Source of the DNA: Magnolia sinica
Lineage: Eukaryota > Streptophyta > Magnoliopsida > Magnoliales > Magnoliaceae
NCBI RefSeq assembly: GCF_029962835.1
Contig: NC_080575.1
Span: 62,847,493 to 62,911,492, forward strand
Length of the DNA stretch: 64,000 nt
Reading direction: 5' to 3'
Below the pieces are notes generated by a model, which made no database searches, had not been told where the DNA came from, and was given only the letters and a program-made list of their open reading frames with translations. Positions 13,501-26,370 of the stretch are shown in pieces. Made by a program: the position numbers and the translations under genes. How positions within the stretch are numbered: the stretch's first letter is position 1; each line of letters starts with the position of its first letter.

Positions 13501-14445
13501 AACCTAAACCTAAACTTGAAAACCCAAACCTAAACCCGATCCCGAACCCGAACCCGATTTCCTAAACCTAAGCCTTAACCTATTCTCAATTTCCTAAACC
13601 TTGACCTATAACCTAACCTAAACATAAACCTATAACCTAAACCTAAGCCTAAAACCTAAACCTAAACCTAAAATCAAAATGTATTCTCAAATCCTTAAAC
13701 CTAAACCTACACCTAATCCTAATCTCAACTCCCTAACCTAAACTTAAACCTAAACTTGAAAACCCAAACCTAAACCCGATCCCGAACCCAGACCCGATTT
13801 CCTAAACCTAAACCTTAACCTATTCTCAATTTCCTAAACCTTGACCTATAACCTAACCTAAACCTAAACCTATAATCTAAACCTAAGCCTAAAACCTAAA
13901 CCTAAACCTAAAACCGAAATGTATTCTCAAATCCTTAAACCTAAACCTACACCTAATCCTAATCTCAACTCCCTAACCTAAACTTAAACCTAAACTTGAA
14001 AACCCAAACATAAACCCGATCCTGAACCCGGACCCGATTTTCTAAACCTAAACCTTAACCTTAACCTATTCTCAATTCCATAAAGCTATAACCTAGATAT
14101 TATAACCTATAAGTAAAACCTAAACCTTAACCTAAACCTATAACTTAAACCTAAACCAAAACCTATAACGTAAACTTTAACCTATAACCTATAACATAAA
14201 CTTATAACCTACAACCTAACCTTAACCTTAACCTAAACCTAAAACCTAAACCTAAACCTAAACCTAAACTAAACCTAAAACCTAAAACCTAAACCTAAAC
14301 CTAAACCTAAAACCTAAATGTATTCTCAAATCCCTAAACCTAGACCTACACCTAATCCTAATCTCAACTCCCTAACCTAAACCTAAACCTAAACTTGAAA
14401 ACCCAAACCTAAACCCGATCCCGAACTTGAACCCGATTGTTGTAA
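10555..14445 (+). repeat. CCTAAA hexamer array with higher-order repeats (telomere-like), CACTA-1
   Basis: The array is about 3.9 kb of degenerate CCTAAAC/CCTATAAC/CCTTAACC repeats. The basic period is mostly six (CCTAAA), unlike the canonical seven-base plant telomere CCCTAAA, which appears only sporadically. In the second half a higher-order unit of about 240 bp recurs at least eight times, marked by 'TGTATTCTCAAATCC', 'TACACCTAATCCTAATCTC', 'CTTGAAAACCCAAACC' and 'CCCGATCCCGAACCCGAA'. The same markers occur inverted at 31776-37245. It is homologous cargo, not a chromosome end. Confidence 0.9.
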
Positions 14446-14449
14446 TAAT

Positions 14450-14651
14450 GTAGCCCAATCACATGGCAACAAACAAAAATGTATCCCTTTTAACACATGC
14501 CCCTTTTTAGAAAGCTCTAATTTTTGTTGTTGTTTCTATTAACTTGAATTGTAGCCCAATCACATGGCAACAAACAAGAACGTATCCCTTTTAACACATG
14601 CCCCTTTTTACAAAGCTTTAATTTTTGTTGTTGTTTCTATTAACTTGAATT
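14450..14651 (+). repeat. 101-bp tandem duplication
   Basis: Units 14450-14550 and 14551-14651 begin GTAGCCCAATCACATGGC and end TTAACTTGAATT. They are nearly identical. Confidence 0.9.
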
Positions 14652-15084
14652 GAAACACTTTTTTGCATTATTTGCTTGTATTAGTTTTATTTTAATGATC
14701 AGTTTTATTTTAAAAAAAGTGTCAACTTTTTTAGAAGAAGTTTATGCAATTCTTCATGATTCTGAATTATAATGTTTTGTTGGTTTAATATTTTTTTATT
14801 ATATAAAAGACACAAAAAGAAAATTGTTGCTAATTTTTTTTCTTTTTTATATTTATGATGTTAAACTTATATGTATTTATGCGTGGATGAATGTAATGTG
14901 GATAAGATTGTTTGTGTTTGGATGGATGTAGTTTATATTTGGATGAATGTAGTTTATGTTAGATTTACGCAGTTTGGGTTTAGATGGGTGTGAATATGAT
15001 GAAATATATTATATAATAGGTGTATATCATGATGAATACGTTGAAATATATTGTAACAGGTGTATATTGACCCTCTTAAATTTG
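14652..15084. other. AT-rich non-coding stretch
   Basis: I see no gene here. 'GGATGAATGTAGTTTAT' recurs loosely at 14885-14960, and 'GAAATATATT' occurs twice near 15000-15050. Confidence 0.5.
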
Positions 15085-15514
15085 AAAATGTCCTATGAAG
15101 GCTCATAAGGGATGGTCCATGACCATCCTTTGAAGGCTCATAAGAGACGGTTCATGGCAGTCCTTTTTAAGGACGGTCTGTGGCCGTCCTTTTAAAGGAC
15201 GGCCCATGACAGTCCATTTTAAGGACGGTTTATGACGGTCTTTTTAAAGGATGGTCCATGGTTGTCCTTTAAAGGCTCATAAGAGATGGTCCATGACAGT
15301 CCTTTTTAAGGACGGTCTATGGCCGTCCTTTGAAGGCTCATAAGAGATGGTCCATGACCGTCCTTTTTTCATCAATAAGAATGACGATTTTCAACCATCC
15401 TTTAAGTAATACGACACATCAAAATTTAACGGCCCATGCGACGGTCCATGACCATCCTTTTTGGTCATTTAAGATGGTTTTGAATTGTCCTTTTTTCGTT
15501 GTTTTGGCATAGTG
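15085..15514. repeat. Subterminal repeats and right terminus of CACTA-1
   Basis: About nine copies of a short repeat of the form (A)AGGACGGTCCATGACCGTCC(TTTT) occur here, many of them palindromic. They alternate with AAGGCTCATAAGAGATGG, and the block ends in GGCATAGTG. Dense short subterminal repeats next to a CACTA terminus are the family's transposase-binding regions (established for En/Spm). Which motif binds here is inference. Confidence 0.7.
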
Positions 15515-16443
15515 GAATATGCAATTCCGGCTCAATAAGTCCACATATCAGTAGGGTTCCTCTCTAGGATCATCACCGAGGTCTAGTACACTCCACGCCA
15601 CCTGCCGCCCCATTAAGCGCACAACTGGGTAAGTGGAAAAGACCTCACTATCCGCCTGGTCAGTAGTCTGCCAATACCTACCCGGCTCGTCGATAGCGGA
15701 CCCATTCCTCGAGCTGGTCAAACTCAGCCTAGCTATGCGTACTCCCTCGGGCGGGTAAGGCCACACCCCCTCCCAACCGACCACGACACAGTGGGAGACG
15801 GGGCCTCCTGGTATTCGGTACTCGGGCACTCATGTATATCCACTCGGTCTCGATGTTGGGGCGTCCTCTAGTACCAAGAGGATTTTAGAGATTTTCACCC
15901 AAAGCCATCTATAGCAGCCCGATGCTAGAATAGATTTTCGGTGTCCCATCTGGCCATCCACGATATGCCTGTGGAGGCTACGGCCCTGATGTCGCTAGGG
16001 CGTACAGTAATCATAACTCACAATGCAAGATGCATGAGTCATACAATCTAATCATGCATCAATCTTGTGCATACTGTGCGTTCACGTGAGATAACCTCCA
16101 CCTATCAAGGAGTCTTATAACAATCTGCCTAATGACATACGCAATGGTTATCTACACATTGTAACAAACATGCAGATGATGCGTATGGGCATGTATCATG
16201 ATGCTATGCTATCACATACTCATAATCGGTATCAATAATCGGTATTGATAACCGACATTGATAATCGGCCTCCACAAGCAGAATCGGTAATCAACCTAAC
16301 AAACGGTAGAAGGAAAGGTCACAATGAGGACATTTAACCATCATTGCCCATTAATGTGGACATTCAACCAACATTGCTCCCAAGGAGTGGCCCTCGCAGG
16401 GCCAAATTTATAGTGGGCCTAATCACATGGGTCTCATATCTCT

Positions 16444-16445
<2 letters not shown>

Positions 16446-16474
<29 letters not shown>
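16446..16474. repeat. (TA)n microsatellite
   Basis: A pure TA run. A similar run of different length sits at the matching place in the other LTR (about 22753-22778). Confidence 0.9.
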
Positions 16475-16479
16475 TGAAG

Positions 16480-17965
16480 AGGCCGCACCAATTGGGCCTT
16501 ACATACATTGCAATGGGCCATAACCCATGGGCCTTACATACATCACAATGGGCCTCATAACATGGCCTCATAGATATATTAAGGTGGGCCTCGACAACGG
16601 GCCTCATCACATCATGGTGGGCCTCAACAACGGGCCTCATATACATCAAGGTGGGCCTCGAATACATCACATTGGGCCTCGCCCATGGGCCTCGAATACA
16701 TCACATTGAGCCTTACTCATGGGCCTCGAATACATCACATTGGGCCTCACCCACGGGCCTCGAATACATCACAATGGGCCTTAACTCACGGGCCCTAATA
16801 TCACAATGGGCCTCAACCCAGGGGCCCCAAATACATTACATCAGGCCTCGTCAAATGGACAGCTCGGATTAAACATGTACATCACGTGGGGCCACATAAA
16901 TGGACGGTGTGAATACAAAATATGTGCATCTAGGTGGGCCGCACAAGTGGACGGTATGGATGAAGCACGCACAGCATGGTGGCCTGTACAGTGCATGCGG
17001 GCCCTGCACATGCAGCAAGTGGGCCCTGCGCCATCAAGACGGGTAGACAGTGCGGATATAAAATACATACATCGGCGTGAGTCCCACCCTCCAGCGGGCT
17101 GGATAGTGCGGATATACAATACATTTATCATGGTGGATCACGTCAATCACGTGATGGGCAGTGTGAATACAACACATCCTCAGAGTGGGCCTCACTCCAA
17201 CAAATGGACGGTCAGCATGGATGAAACGCATACATCATGGAGTCTCCCGTGGGACCCATGATGTGGACGTACAGTTCGGATATAATACATACATCCAAGG
17301 TAGACTCCACAGCACCGCATCAAGGTGGGCCTCATCACACGGGGTGGATGTACAATACATTAATCAAAGGTGGGCCCCAAATAGTACCGTCCAGGGATGG
17401 ACGGACTGGGTATACTACACATACATGGGGTGGATCCCCACATCCAGATGAACGGTGCAGGTAAAACACATACATTACGATAGGGCCCACCAATGAATGA
17501 CGTTGATAAAAACACCTACATCATGCTAGGGCCCACCATCCAATCCCTGTTGGATGGTGCTGGGACACATGTGTAAGGTGGGTCCTGCAGATGGACAACG
17601 TGGCTGAAATACATTCATCATGGTGCGCCCCACACGCTGACGGACGGTGTGTATAAAACACATACACAATAGGGGGCCCCACCGACTAGGGGCAAATGGA
17701 CGGTGTGCATACAGATTACACACATCAAGGTGGGCCATACGTCCATTAAAATGGACAGACGGTGCGAATACAACACACTCATCAAGGCAGACCTCATACA
17801 TCAGGGTGCGTCTATCTGTGATGAACGGTGTGAATGCAATCAAGGTGGGACCCACGTCCAGGGATGGACGATGAGGATATAATAAATACATTAAGGTGTG
17901 GCCCACCGTCCAGAACTGCTGGACGGTGCAAATACACCATGTACAACAAAGTGTGGCCCACCAGA
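16480..17965. repeat. Degenerate GTGGGCC / CATACATCA minisatellite
   Basis: This is a long run of diverged units. First come units of about 30-40 bases ('AATACATCACATTGGGCCTC..CGGGCCTCG'), then units of about 55-65 bases ('GGACGGTGTGGATACAA..ACATCAAGGTGGGCC'). The other LTR has the same run at 22780-23014 and 26371-27640. The core sequence is the same as the termini of the MITEs at 3642 and 4627. The many 'WMKHIHHGG'-like ORFs are translations of this repeat. Confidence 0.75.
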
Positions 17966-19918
17966 ACTTGCTGACGTCAATCACACTAGCCGCCTGCTAG
18001 TGTGAGGTACGCCAACCGATCCACTTCCAATCAACAGGTGGGTCCCACGTGGGCCCACCATAACGTTGATTTTCCATCCAATTCGTTGGTAAGGTCACAG
18101 ATGTGAATGAATAGGAAAAGAAAATTTCACAATGATCCAAAACTTCTGTGAACCCAAACATGGTTTCAATGGCAGCCGTTCAATCCCACTGTTCCCTGTG
18201 ATGTGGGCCACCTGAGTTCCACAGACAACTGATTTTTAGGGGGGCCCACTGCCTTAAGGGCCCCATCAAAATGCACAGTGTGGATATCAACACACATCAC
18301 GGTGGGGCCCACGGCTGGGACCCATCGTCCCTGGACGCAGACGTCCTCAGTGTAGGACACTGCTGACGACAGCAGCAGCGCCTGCAGCTACACATGATTT
18401 TTTTTTGGAAAAATAGTATATTTTGGGGTTTTTCATAGGTGGGGTCCGCATCAGGGGAATCCGACCTAGCCGTTGGATTCCAGGGCTCAAGACAGACCCA
18501 TCAAGCCCAATATGCGGTATGTTTTGGTGTGTAGAAAATTTAAAGTGGATTTCAATGGTAGAAAATGCTGTTTGCTATGCTTTGGCCTGCCAGATAATCG
18601 GATTGGCCTCATACTTCGGCTCAACGTCTAAAATGGGCTGAGAAATGGAATGGGTGGTATGGATTGGGTTTATACATCAAGGTAGGGCCTACACAAGTGA
18701 CCCTCTCCAAAGCTTATTGAACCAAGCTAATATTTTTGGTTTTCAATTCACGTCCTGGACGCTGGACGACTTGGGCACAACGCATATTTGAGGTGGGCCA
18801 CCAAATGGCTTGATGGTATGGATAAGACATACATTAAGGTGGGGTACATCCAAGTGGGCCACACGGCCACATCATCACTCAGAAAAACAAATGAAAAAGA
18901 GATGGAGAGAAAAGAGAGAGAGACACGTGATGATGGAGGGCTCCACCACTATGAGCTCTCCCTTGCAATCAATTATACATCAAGTGGGTCCCCATACATG
19001 TGGGCCCACCAAATCAAGATTCAACGGTGGAGATTCCTTCTCCACCAAAATGGAATGTCTACATGACCTCCTTCAAGCTAGAAAGTAAATATCATGATGG
19101 GGTCCATGGAGATTGGCCCCATCATGGAATGATTATGAAAATCAAGGTAGGCCATTGACCACACCTAGGGTCCAAAGTGAGATTCATACCATCAATCGGT
19201 AGGCCTCACTTGGCCCACTATCAAAACATGAAAATCTAGCCTATAAAGCACCCACCGTTTGATCTTCTTAGTCCGATGGAATGCCGAGCTCCTTGTGTCT
19301 CACTTTAATGGAAGGTGATGAGAGATGAAGGGCTAGGATGATAGATCTTGGAAGAGGAAGTGGGCCACACACAACATCTCACTTTCTATCATAGAATAGC
19401 TTGGACATCCGTTTTTTTCTTTGCTTGGTTGCTTTGAAAATGTAAAGAGAAAGAGAGAGAAAGAGGGTGGTTGTAAGGAGAGAGAGAGAGATGGGTGATG
19501 GATGTGAGTGATGGAGTGATGGGAAGTTGTACTTGACATGTATGGGTGTGTAAGAGCGAGGGTAAGAGAGAGTTGACTTTGGGGTTGCTTGTACTTGACA
19601 TGAGGTAATTAATTGATTGATTAATGGGACATATTGTAAAGATTCTCTTGGGATTGCAAACACGCGTTCCATTCTCAGAACTGAACGTGGGCCCACATCT
19701 CCTGGCCAGGGTATTGGATCAGTATGCAAGACGCGGTGTTAGAACCGCGGTGACGGTGCGGTGTAATGGTACAAGTCTTGGATTAAGCTGACTCAAATCT
19801 ATGGGATAAGACTTAGGGTCATATGCAAACGTTGATTATAGGTCGTCGGTTGCCGGAATTCAATGGGAAGGATCGTGGGAGTTGATGGAACAATACGGAC
19901 TAGGATACGGGCCTTACA

Positions 19919-20893
19919 GCTCTCCCCACCTAATAAAAATTTTGTCTTCGAAATTTAAACCACAACATAACCAATACAGAGCTTACCAATGGAGGGAAAC
20001 CACACCACTATATATATAATCAGAACACAACATATCAACATAATCAAACATCTAAGAGATGGGGATAACGCCCACAAATCTCAAGCTCTAACTCCCAAGA
20101 CACCTCATTCATGAACAATCTAGGAAGACAGTGTAGGGGCCAAGTCACACGAATCGTCGACGACTCCTCCTGATGTCTGAGGATCTTGCTGCTGCTGCTG
20201 CCACTGATGGGGTCCCGGCGACAAATACTGTCGTCGCTGTTGTTGCTGCTGAGGACAGGGACACTCGCTCCTACGATGCCCTATCCCACTACACCCAAAG
20301 CAAGCACCAGAGAACAGTCAGGTGACAGGGGCTACCGAGGGTAGGGGCACTCCCAGATGCGATGCCTCGCCTCATCACATCTGAAGCATACACTTGAGGA
20401 CTGACGTTTAGGTGCTACAAATGCTTGGAAGGATGGACAGTTCTTATACCTCTATGGCCATCAACATCGCCACAGCTGGGAGCTACTGGATGGGGCCTTC
20501 CTCTTCCGGTCTCCTCTCTGAAGAATGGCGGTCATTGCTTGCAACATCTATTGTAGCTGGTCCGCACTTACGGACACGGTTGGTGCTGCGCTAGACTCGG
20601 ATGGGGGTGCAGAAGTCTCAGGTGGGGGAACAGGAATCTCAGGCGAGAAAACGGAAGTCGCTCGAGTCACTCTCTTGGGTGCCATATCCTACAGGAAGGA
20701 ACAAGGGCTTATCATCCTTGGGCACTCTCGAATGCACACATGATAGGGAGCTATATCAAGAAGTTTCTAAGTTATTCGAACTCGGGGGTCTAACCATTCT
20801 AAGTTCTCAACAATCACACAGTGTAGTGTAGCTATTAGCAGATATGTGATGTTATCCTCAGGTATTCCCAAGTTATGCTCTGATTTCAACTTC
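19919..20893 (-). mobile_element. Element M interior, strongly shortened
   Basis: Only 975 bp lie between the two LTRs. On the minus strand it begins with a degraded tRNA-Met type primer site (TTGAAATCAGAGCATA against the usual TGGTATCAGAGC), two bases or so after the LTR end GGGCGTGACA. It then has a gag remnant and ends with a purine tract before the 3' LTR. There is no protease, reverse transcriptase or integrase, so the element is a fossil or a non-autonomous passenger (LARD-like). Confidence 0.8.
20130..20685 (-). pseudogene. Gag remnant of element M
   Basis: On the minus strand it opens with MAPKRVTRATSVFSP, a typical start for chromovirus-like Ty3 Gag. Further on come two CCHC zinc knuckles (CFRCDEARHRIWEC near 20350-20395, and CFGCSGIGHRRSEC near 20260-20310). 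A Gln-rich tail (20160-20250) follows. The main capsid part is not present and the frame is broken in a few places. It is a fossil. Confidence 0.7.
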
Positions 20894-23014
20894 TGTCACG
20901 CCCTAAACCCAGAAATCGGATTCACAAGAATCCTGATTGCCGAACCTAGTCCCGACAGCCTCCGTAGTACCCCATTCTTGGCTCCTAGCGTCCATACGCT
21001 AGGTTCCGATCCTGAGATCCTACAAGGAGGATTTTTCAACGTACATTTGTCTCATAAGAAGCATAACCACGAGTATACCCAAATCATAAAGGCAACATCA
21101 TCATCACATATCCATTAATATAATTATTTAAATATAATGCTGAAAGGGAAATACATATATCAAAATCAAAGCTCCAGAAGATATCTGCACGCTTCAAGCT
21201 CAACGCTGCTATAACCTAACGCCACCTGCACGCATCTATCGTGCATAAGCTTATAGAAAGCTTAGAGGGTGGTGAAAGTGTGTGCACAAGATAAGTGTCA
21301 AGTAGGCAATATCAGAGTAATCAGAGTAAGCGGAAATACTGACAAGATCATGAATCATATGATATCAGAGCAAGCGAAAATATACTGGTAAGTCTATGAG
21401 TTATATAATATCAGAATACGCAATACAGATCAACTATACAAATGAGGAGTCATAGAGAGCCAAATATCAGATGCCGAGCATACAATACAATATGTAAATC
21501 CTGCTAAGTTCATTTAGGCCATATAAGTATAGAAAACACGACCCAAAATGTCATATGAATGCGGATGTAATATGCGATGCGAATGAAATGACCAAGTTGG
21601 AGTGTGAGGTCAGGATGATAGTATGTAGTATCACAGGCTACGGAGTCTATCACAATGGACTTCTATCCAAACCAGTCCCATACCTAAATTTGGATAGTCA
21701 GACTCAATGTGGTAAACTCCTGGTCTCAGGTTAGTCGCGCGCCCAACCAAAATCCTGGCCATGCGAAGATACATGTAACAAATAATTGCGCACCACCAAC
21801 CCGATTAGATAGTGAATGAATGAAAGAATGAATATGCAATTCCTACTCAATAAGTGCACATATCAATACGGTTCCTCTCTGGGATCATCACCGGGGTCTA
21901 CTATACTCCACGCCACCTACCGTCCCATCAAGCGCACAACTGGGTAAGTGGAAAAGACCTCATTATCTGTCTGGCCAGTAGTCTGCTAATACCTACCCGG
22001 CCCGTCGATAGCAGACCCATTCCTCGAGCTGGTCAAACTCAGCATAGCTATGCCTACTCCCTCGGGCGGGTAAGGCCACACCCCCTCCCAACCGACCATG
22101 ATACAGTGGGAGACGAAGCCTCCTGTATTCGGTACTCAGGCGCTCATATATATCCACTCAGTCTTGACGTTGGGGCGTCCTCTGGTACCAAGAGGGTTTT
22201 AGGGATTTTCACCCAAAGCCATCTATAGCAGCCCGATGCTAGAACAGATTTTCAGTGTCTCATCTGGCCATCCATGATATACCTGTGGAGGCTACGGCCC
22301 TGATGTCACTGGGGTGTACAATAATCATAACTCACAATGCAAGATGCATAGTCATACAATCCAGTCATGCATCAATCATGTGCATACCGTGCGCTCACGT
22401 GAGATAACCTTCACCTATCAGGGAGTCTCATAACAATCTGCCCAATGACATACACGATGGTTAACCACACATCGTAACAAATATGCAGATGATGCGTATG
22501 GGCATGTATCATGATGCTATGCTGTCACATACTCATAATCGGTATCAATAATCGGTATTGATAACCAGCACTGATAATCGGCCTCGACAAGCAGAATCGG
22601 TAATCAGCCTAACAAAGGGCCGAAGGGAAGGTCACAATGAGGACATTTAACCATAATTGCCCATTAATGTGGACATTCAACCAACATTGCTCCCAAGGAG
22701 TGGCCCTCGTAGGGCCAAATTTATAGTGGGCCTAATCACATGGGTCTCATATATACATATATATATATATATATATATCAAAGAGGCCACACCAATTGGG
22801 CCTTACATACATTGCAATGGGCCATAACCCATGGGCCTTGCATACATCACAATGGGCCTCATAACATGGCCTCATATATATATTAAGGTGGACCTCGACA
22901 ACGGGCCTCATACACATCAAGGTGGGCCTCATATATATATATATATATATTAAGGTGGCCCTCAACAACGGGCCTCATATACATCAAGGTGGGCCTCGGC
23001 CATGGACCTTGAAT

Positions 23015-23019
23015 ACATC
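23015..23019. repeat. Target site duplication, left (ACATC)
   Basis: ACATC immediately precedes the solo LTR and is repeated at 26366-26370. Confidence 0.85.
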
Positions 23020-26000
23020 TGTAACACCTTGAAAATCGGGGGTCGAGTAGGTACCAAACTCCCGAGTTCCAACGCATCACTTATGCAACATAGATAATGA
23101 TGATTTGATGATGTCCATGTAAGTGCACAAAACATGAATGAGATTAAGCTAAATCAGCAATCATACTCCAGGGATAGTTGAATTTACACAAGCGGAAGAT
23201 TGTAATCAGTGTATAAAATATATGAATCATTGTATGTCCCCAAAGTATGAGTGCATTGCCAGGTCAAATAGTTATAAGTATTGTTTCAAGATACAAAATA
23301 TCAAAAGTGATGGTCCACAACAAATATAAGCCCTGAAGCCCCGTCGATTAGAATAGTCTATAGAAACCCGCCTGAATACTACATATATGAGAATGCCTCC
23401 TCATCATCCTCAAAGTCCAGCTCCGCCTCACAGGCTGCGCCATCACCTGAAACTAAAACAGGGTCTGGTTAGTGTTTAAAACACCGTCCCATAACATGGG
23501 AGTGAGTGATCAACTCAATGAAACAATAAAGCAAAGGTTAACATGTTATCAATTCAGTCAAACAGTAATGATAACGCAATACAACAATCAGGTCCTAAGT
23601 ACTCTTGTTAATGCAAGAATGATATGAAATAATGATGCATGCCCTCGCTTGCGCTCCCTCAGCGACTTCATCTCACGATCGCGCATGAAACACTTCCTCA
23701 GTGCTTGACCTACTACACCAAACACACATGTAATGCGGTACATGAGCATGATTACCAAGTTCTTATTAGTCCTTTTCATACGGCAGGATTAGGAAGCTAA
23801 AGTACCTCCCTTATATCAATTTCTAAATAATGATCTATTCTAGGGTCGTCAGTCCTAGCAAATCTCATATGATGTTGTAGTTCTAGATCACTACAAAGGG
23901 CTCGTCACCTGATCAGTGTAGGCCTAGTTTGTACTCTGGTTACTATGGAAAGACTCGTCACCTCAACGCAGTCTTAGAGTACACTCGAGGTCACTACCAC
24001 TCACACCCTACCAACTGGCAGTCTATTTTCGAAGGCTCATCACCAACCCGACTGGGGACCACAGCTAGGCTGCGCAAGGGTAAGCTGACAGCTCGAATAC
24101 AGTGTCTCATACCACCGTATTCAGCTCACGAGTTTGGGTTGCTCATTGGTCACAACGAGGTGGCTTGTCACCCCAGCGTAAGCTGACAGCCCGACCACGG
24201 TGTCCCATACCACCATGCCCGGCTCATGAGTCTTAACGGATCGAGGTACCAAGGTTAAAGGAGTTTTTCACTGGTGAGTTTGCTACCTTAGATTCAAGCA
24301 ATAATGTCCATACATGGTGAACATATATCGGGTCAATCGGGTTACTTGATGAGCTCGACTGGTGCGAGCGCACGTTGACTTGATCGACATGGAGTGCATA
24401 AGCATTCCGCGTGGCCTAACTACTGCCGTCAAACAACGTACGACTCGAATTTCTCAAACGTATCCATCGTGACTAAATCAATTCAGTCACCCATCGTAAA
24501 CCATTACCAATTGCCTGGACTACATCGTAGCCCCAATCACACCTCAAATACAATAAGCATTCAATGTGCTAGTCAAAACAGTATGTAGCAACAAATTCAA
24601 ATATAAATCTCATATAAGCATTTAAACGAGCACCTGGAGTACATGTTAACATACATAGACATTCATCCATAAAACACGTAGTAGTAAGATAGGCTATATG
24701 AAGGGAATTGTAATTATAGATAAGGGAGTTGAGAATCATATCTTAACACCCTAATTAAAGACATTTCAACAAGTGTTTTCTCATTTAGGCATTTTAACAA
24801 ACACTTAAACTACACATATTACATACTTGAAATAAATTAGTTAAAACACATATCGTAGCAAATTCTTCCACATAGGAATTGCCACACGTACAACCATCAT
24901 GTAGCCTCAAACATAAATCATGGCAAACACAAATCATAATTCCATACTCATTTAAACATTTCAACAAACACTTGGAATGCATTAAAATCAACATAGTTTA
25001 CATATATGTGTAATATACGGGAAACATCGTATCTAAGCATATGAGATAGCAATCAAGTCAGTCATAAATCATTACTGACATTGAAAGCCTTGGAAACCAT
25101 AACCTAAACGTTTATAGTTCACACCTTTCACCGGTAGACTCGTATCGAACTCAGTTTAAAAGCTAAGTCTTTGTCTACTGCACAACGGCTACCTGATTCA
25201 TGAAATAGGTTAGCTATTTCGCCTATTGCTGTATTTGGATATCTATATCAGTTTAAGATTAGGATTTCTTACCCAAATCGGAACCGAAACAAGTTGAGTA
25301 GCGTAGTAGAGAAGCGAAACGGCATGTGGAGTTGTGGGAAAAGATCCCAACAACAATCCCCAAGAATCTCTTCTCCTTCCTTCCTCTTTTCTCTCCTTTT
25401 CTTTCTCTCTCACCCAAGGTTTCTAAGAAATTCGTATGGATTGGGATTGAGGGGGTTTAAGGGCTATTTATAAGCCCAGAATCGATGTCAATGGCCCTAG
25501 GGCCATGGTATACTTAGGTTATAGCCAAATAATGGCTATTTTAGTCCAACGAAGCACTTCTGGAGGCCCCTTTTCTGCATGCAGTAGGACTTAAGCTCCC
25601 TGACATTGGATCTAGGTCAAGCTAAGTTTTTGGTCCGATCAGATTTATAGATTGACCATGGCGGACCAGTTTTAGTTCAACAGTCACCGGTACTCGATCA
25701 GGGCCACAGGTGTACTGACATGTGTTGAAAATTTTTCCTGATCTGAAGGTATAGTTGGGTCAGATTCTGATAGTCAGAATCCTCAGATTTGGCCTACAAG
25801 TGAACTGACTCAATTCACTTAAGTTTCAGTTCGTTTTCTAAAGATATTTGCATTTCTCACACACTTTGTTCCGAACTCAAGTTATGCATTTCTAGGTATC
25901 ATTAGGACTTGATTTTCGAGGTGGATGTCAAGTCCAGTGAGGTGGTCCTAACTGTATGGTTTTGCAGTAACCGGACTTTCGACGTGCGGTCCAGGTCCGA

Positions 26001-26365
26001 TACAAAGTTTCAAGGTGCTCCCAAGAGCAACTAGGTTTAGAGATTGATCTTAAGTTTTAGGGTATTGTAGCGGTATCGATTCTACTCATTTTGGGTCTTG
26101 CAGTTTGTACTTAAAGTGATTAGGGCCCATTGCATAGAGAATCTAATTTAGTTCTAAATTAATTCTCGTTTAGTTTCTAAAGGATTTGGTCCTATTTGAT
26201 TTCTGCTTGAGGTGGTACTTGGGCCTTTGTAGTTTGTATAGAAAGTGATCCAAGCTATTAATACTTAACTAAATTATGCCCTAATTACAACAGAATAAGG
26301 TCCTAGGGCAGTTCTACGTCCAAGGACGTCTATTACCAAGTTGAAAAAAAATTCGAGATGTTACA
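23020..26365 (-). mobile_element. Solo LTR, family D
   Basis: A complete 3346-bp LTR with TGTAACACCT at the left and GAGATGTTACA at the right, flanked by ACATC on both sides. It matches 1-3014 inverted. TATAAATAG on the minus strand at 25464-25472 marks the promoter. No interior is present, so it arose by recombination between the two LTRs of one insertion. It splits the 5' LTR of element M. Confidence 0.9.
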
Positions 26366-26370
26366 ACATC
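26366..26370. repeat. Target site duplication, right (ACATC)
   Basis: A perfect 5-bp match to 23015-23019. Confidence 0.85.

Larger units (their letters stand above)
15515..19918 (-). mobile_element. Element M, 3' LTR (part, interrupted by CACTA-1)
   Basis: This matches the other LTR of element M (20894-29626) from 15515 (equivalent to 21830) to the end at 19918. The distal end reads GGGCCTTACA on the plus strand, which is TGTAAGGCCC on the element's own strand. The purine-rich tract of the interior (AGGTGGGGAGAG on the minus strand, about 19921-19932) abuts it, as expected for a 3' LTR. The rest of this LTR lies beyond CACTA-1. The conserved 72-codon ORF at 18423-18641 recurs in the other LTR only because the LTRs are copies. 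Confidence 0.75.

Noticed and set aside
10555-14445. True telomere or chromosome end
   Set aside because: The array is internal, mainly six-base in period, interrupted by higher-order spacer motifs, and has an inverted homologue at 31.8-37.2 kb. Both lie inside CACTA elements.
14450-14651. CRISPR-like or regulatory direct repeats
   Set aside because: Just two adjacent near-identical 101-bp units in plant DNA, a simple tandem duplication.
16434-17984. Many ORFs of MDETHTSW / MYFIHTVHP type on both strands
   Set aside because: They are translations of the GTGGGCC minisatellite and recur in every repeat copy in several frames.
18423-18641. 72-codon ORF conserved at 28103-28321
   Set aside because: The conservation is that of two LTRs of one element. 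There is no codon-type pattern and no known domain.
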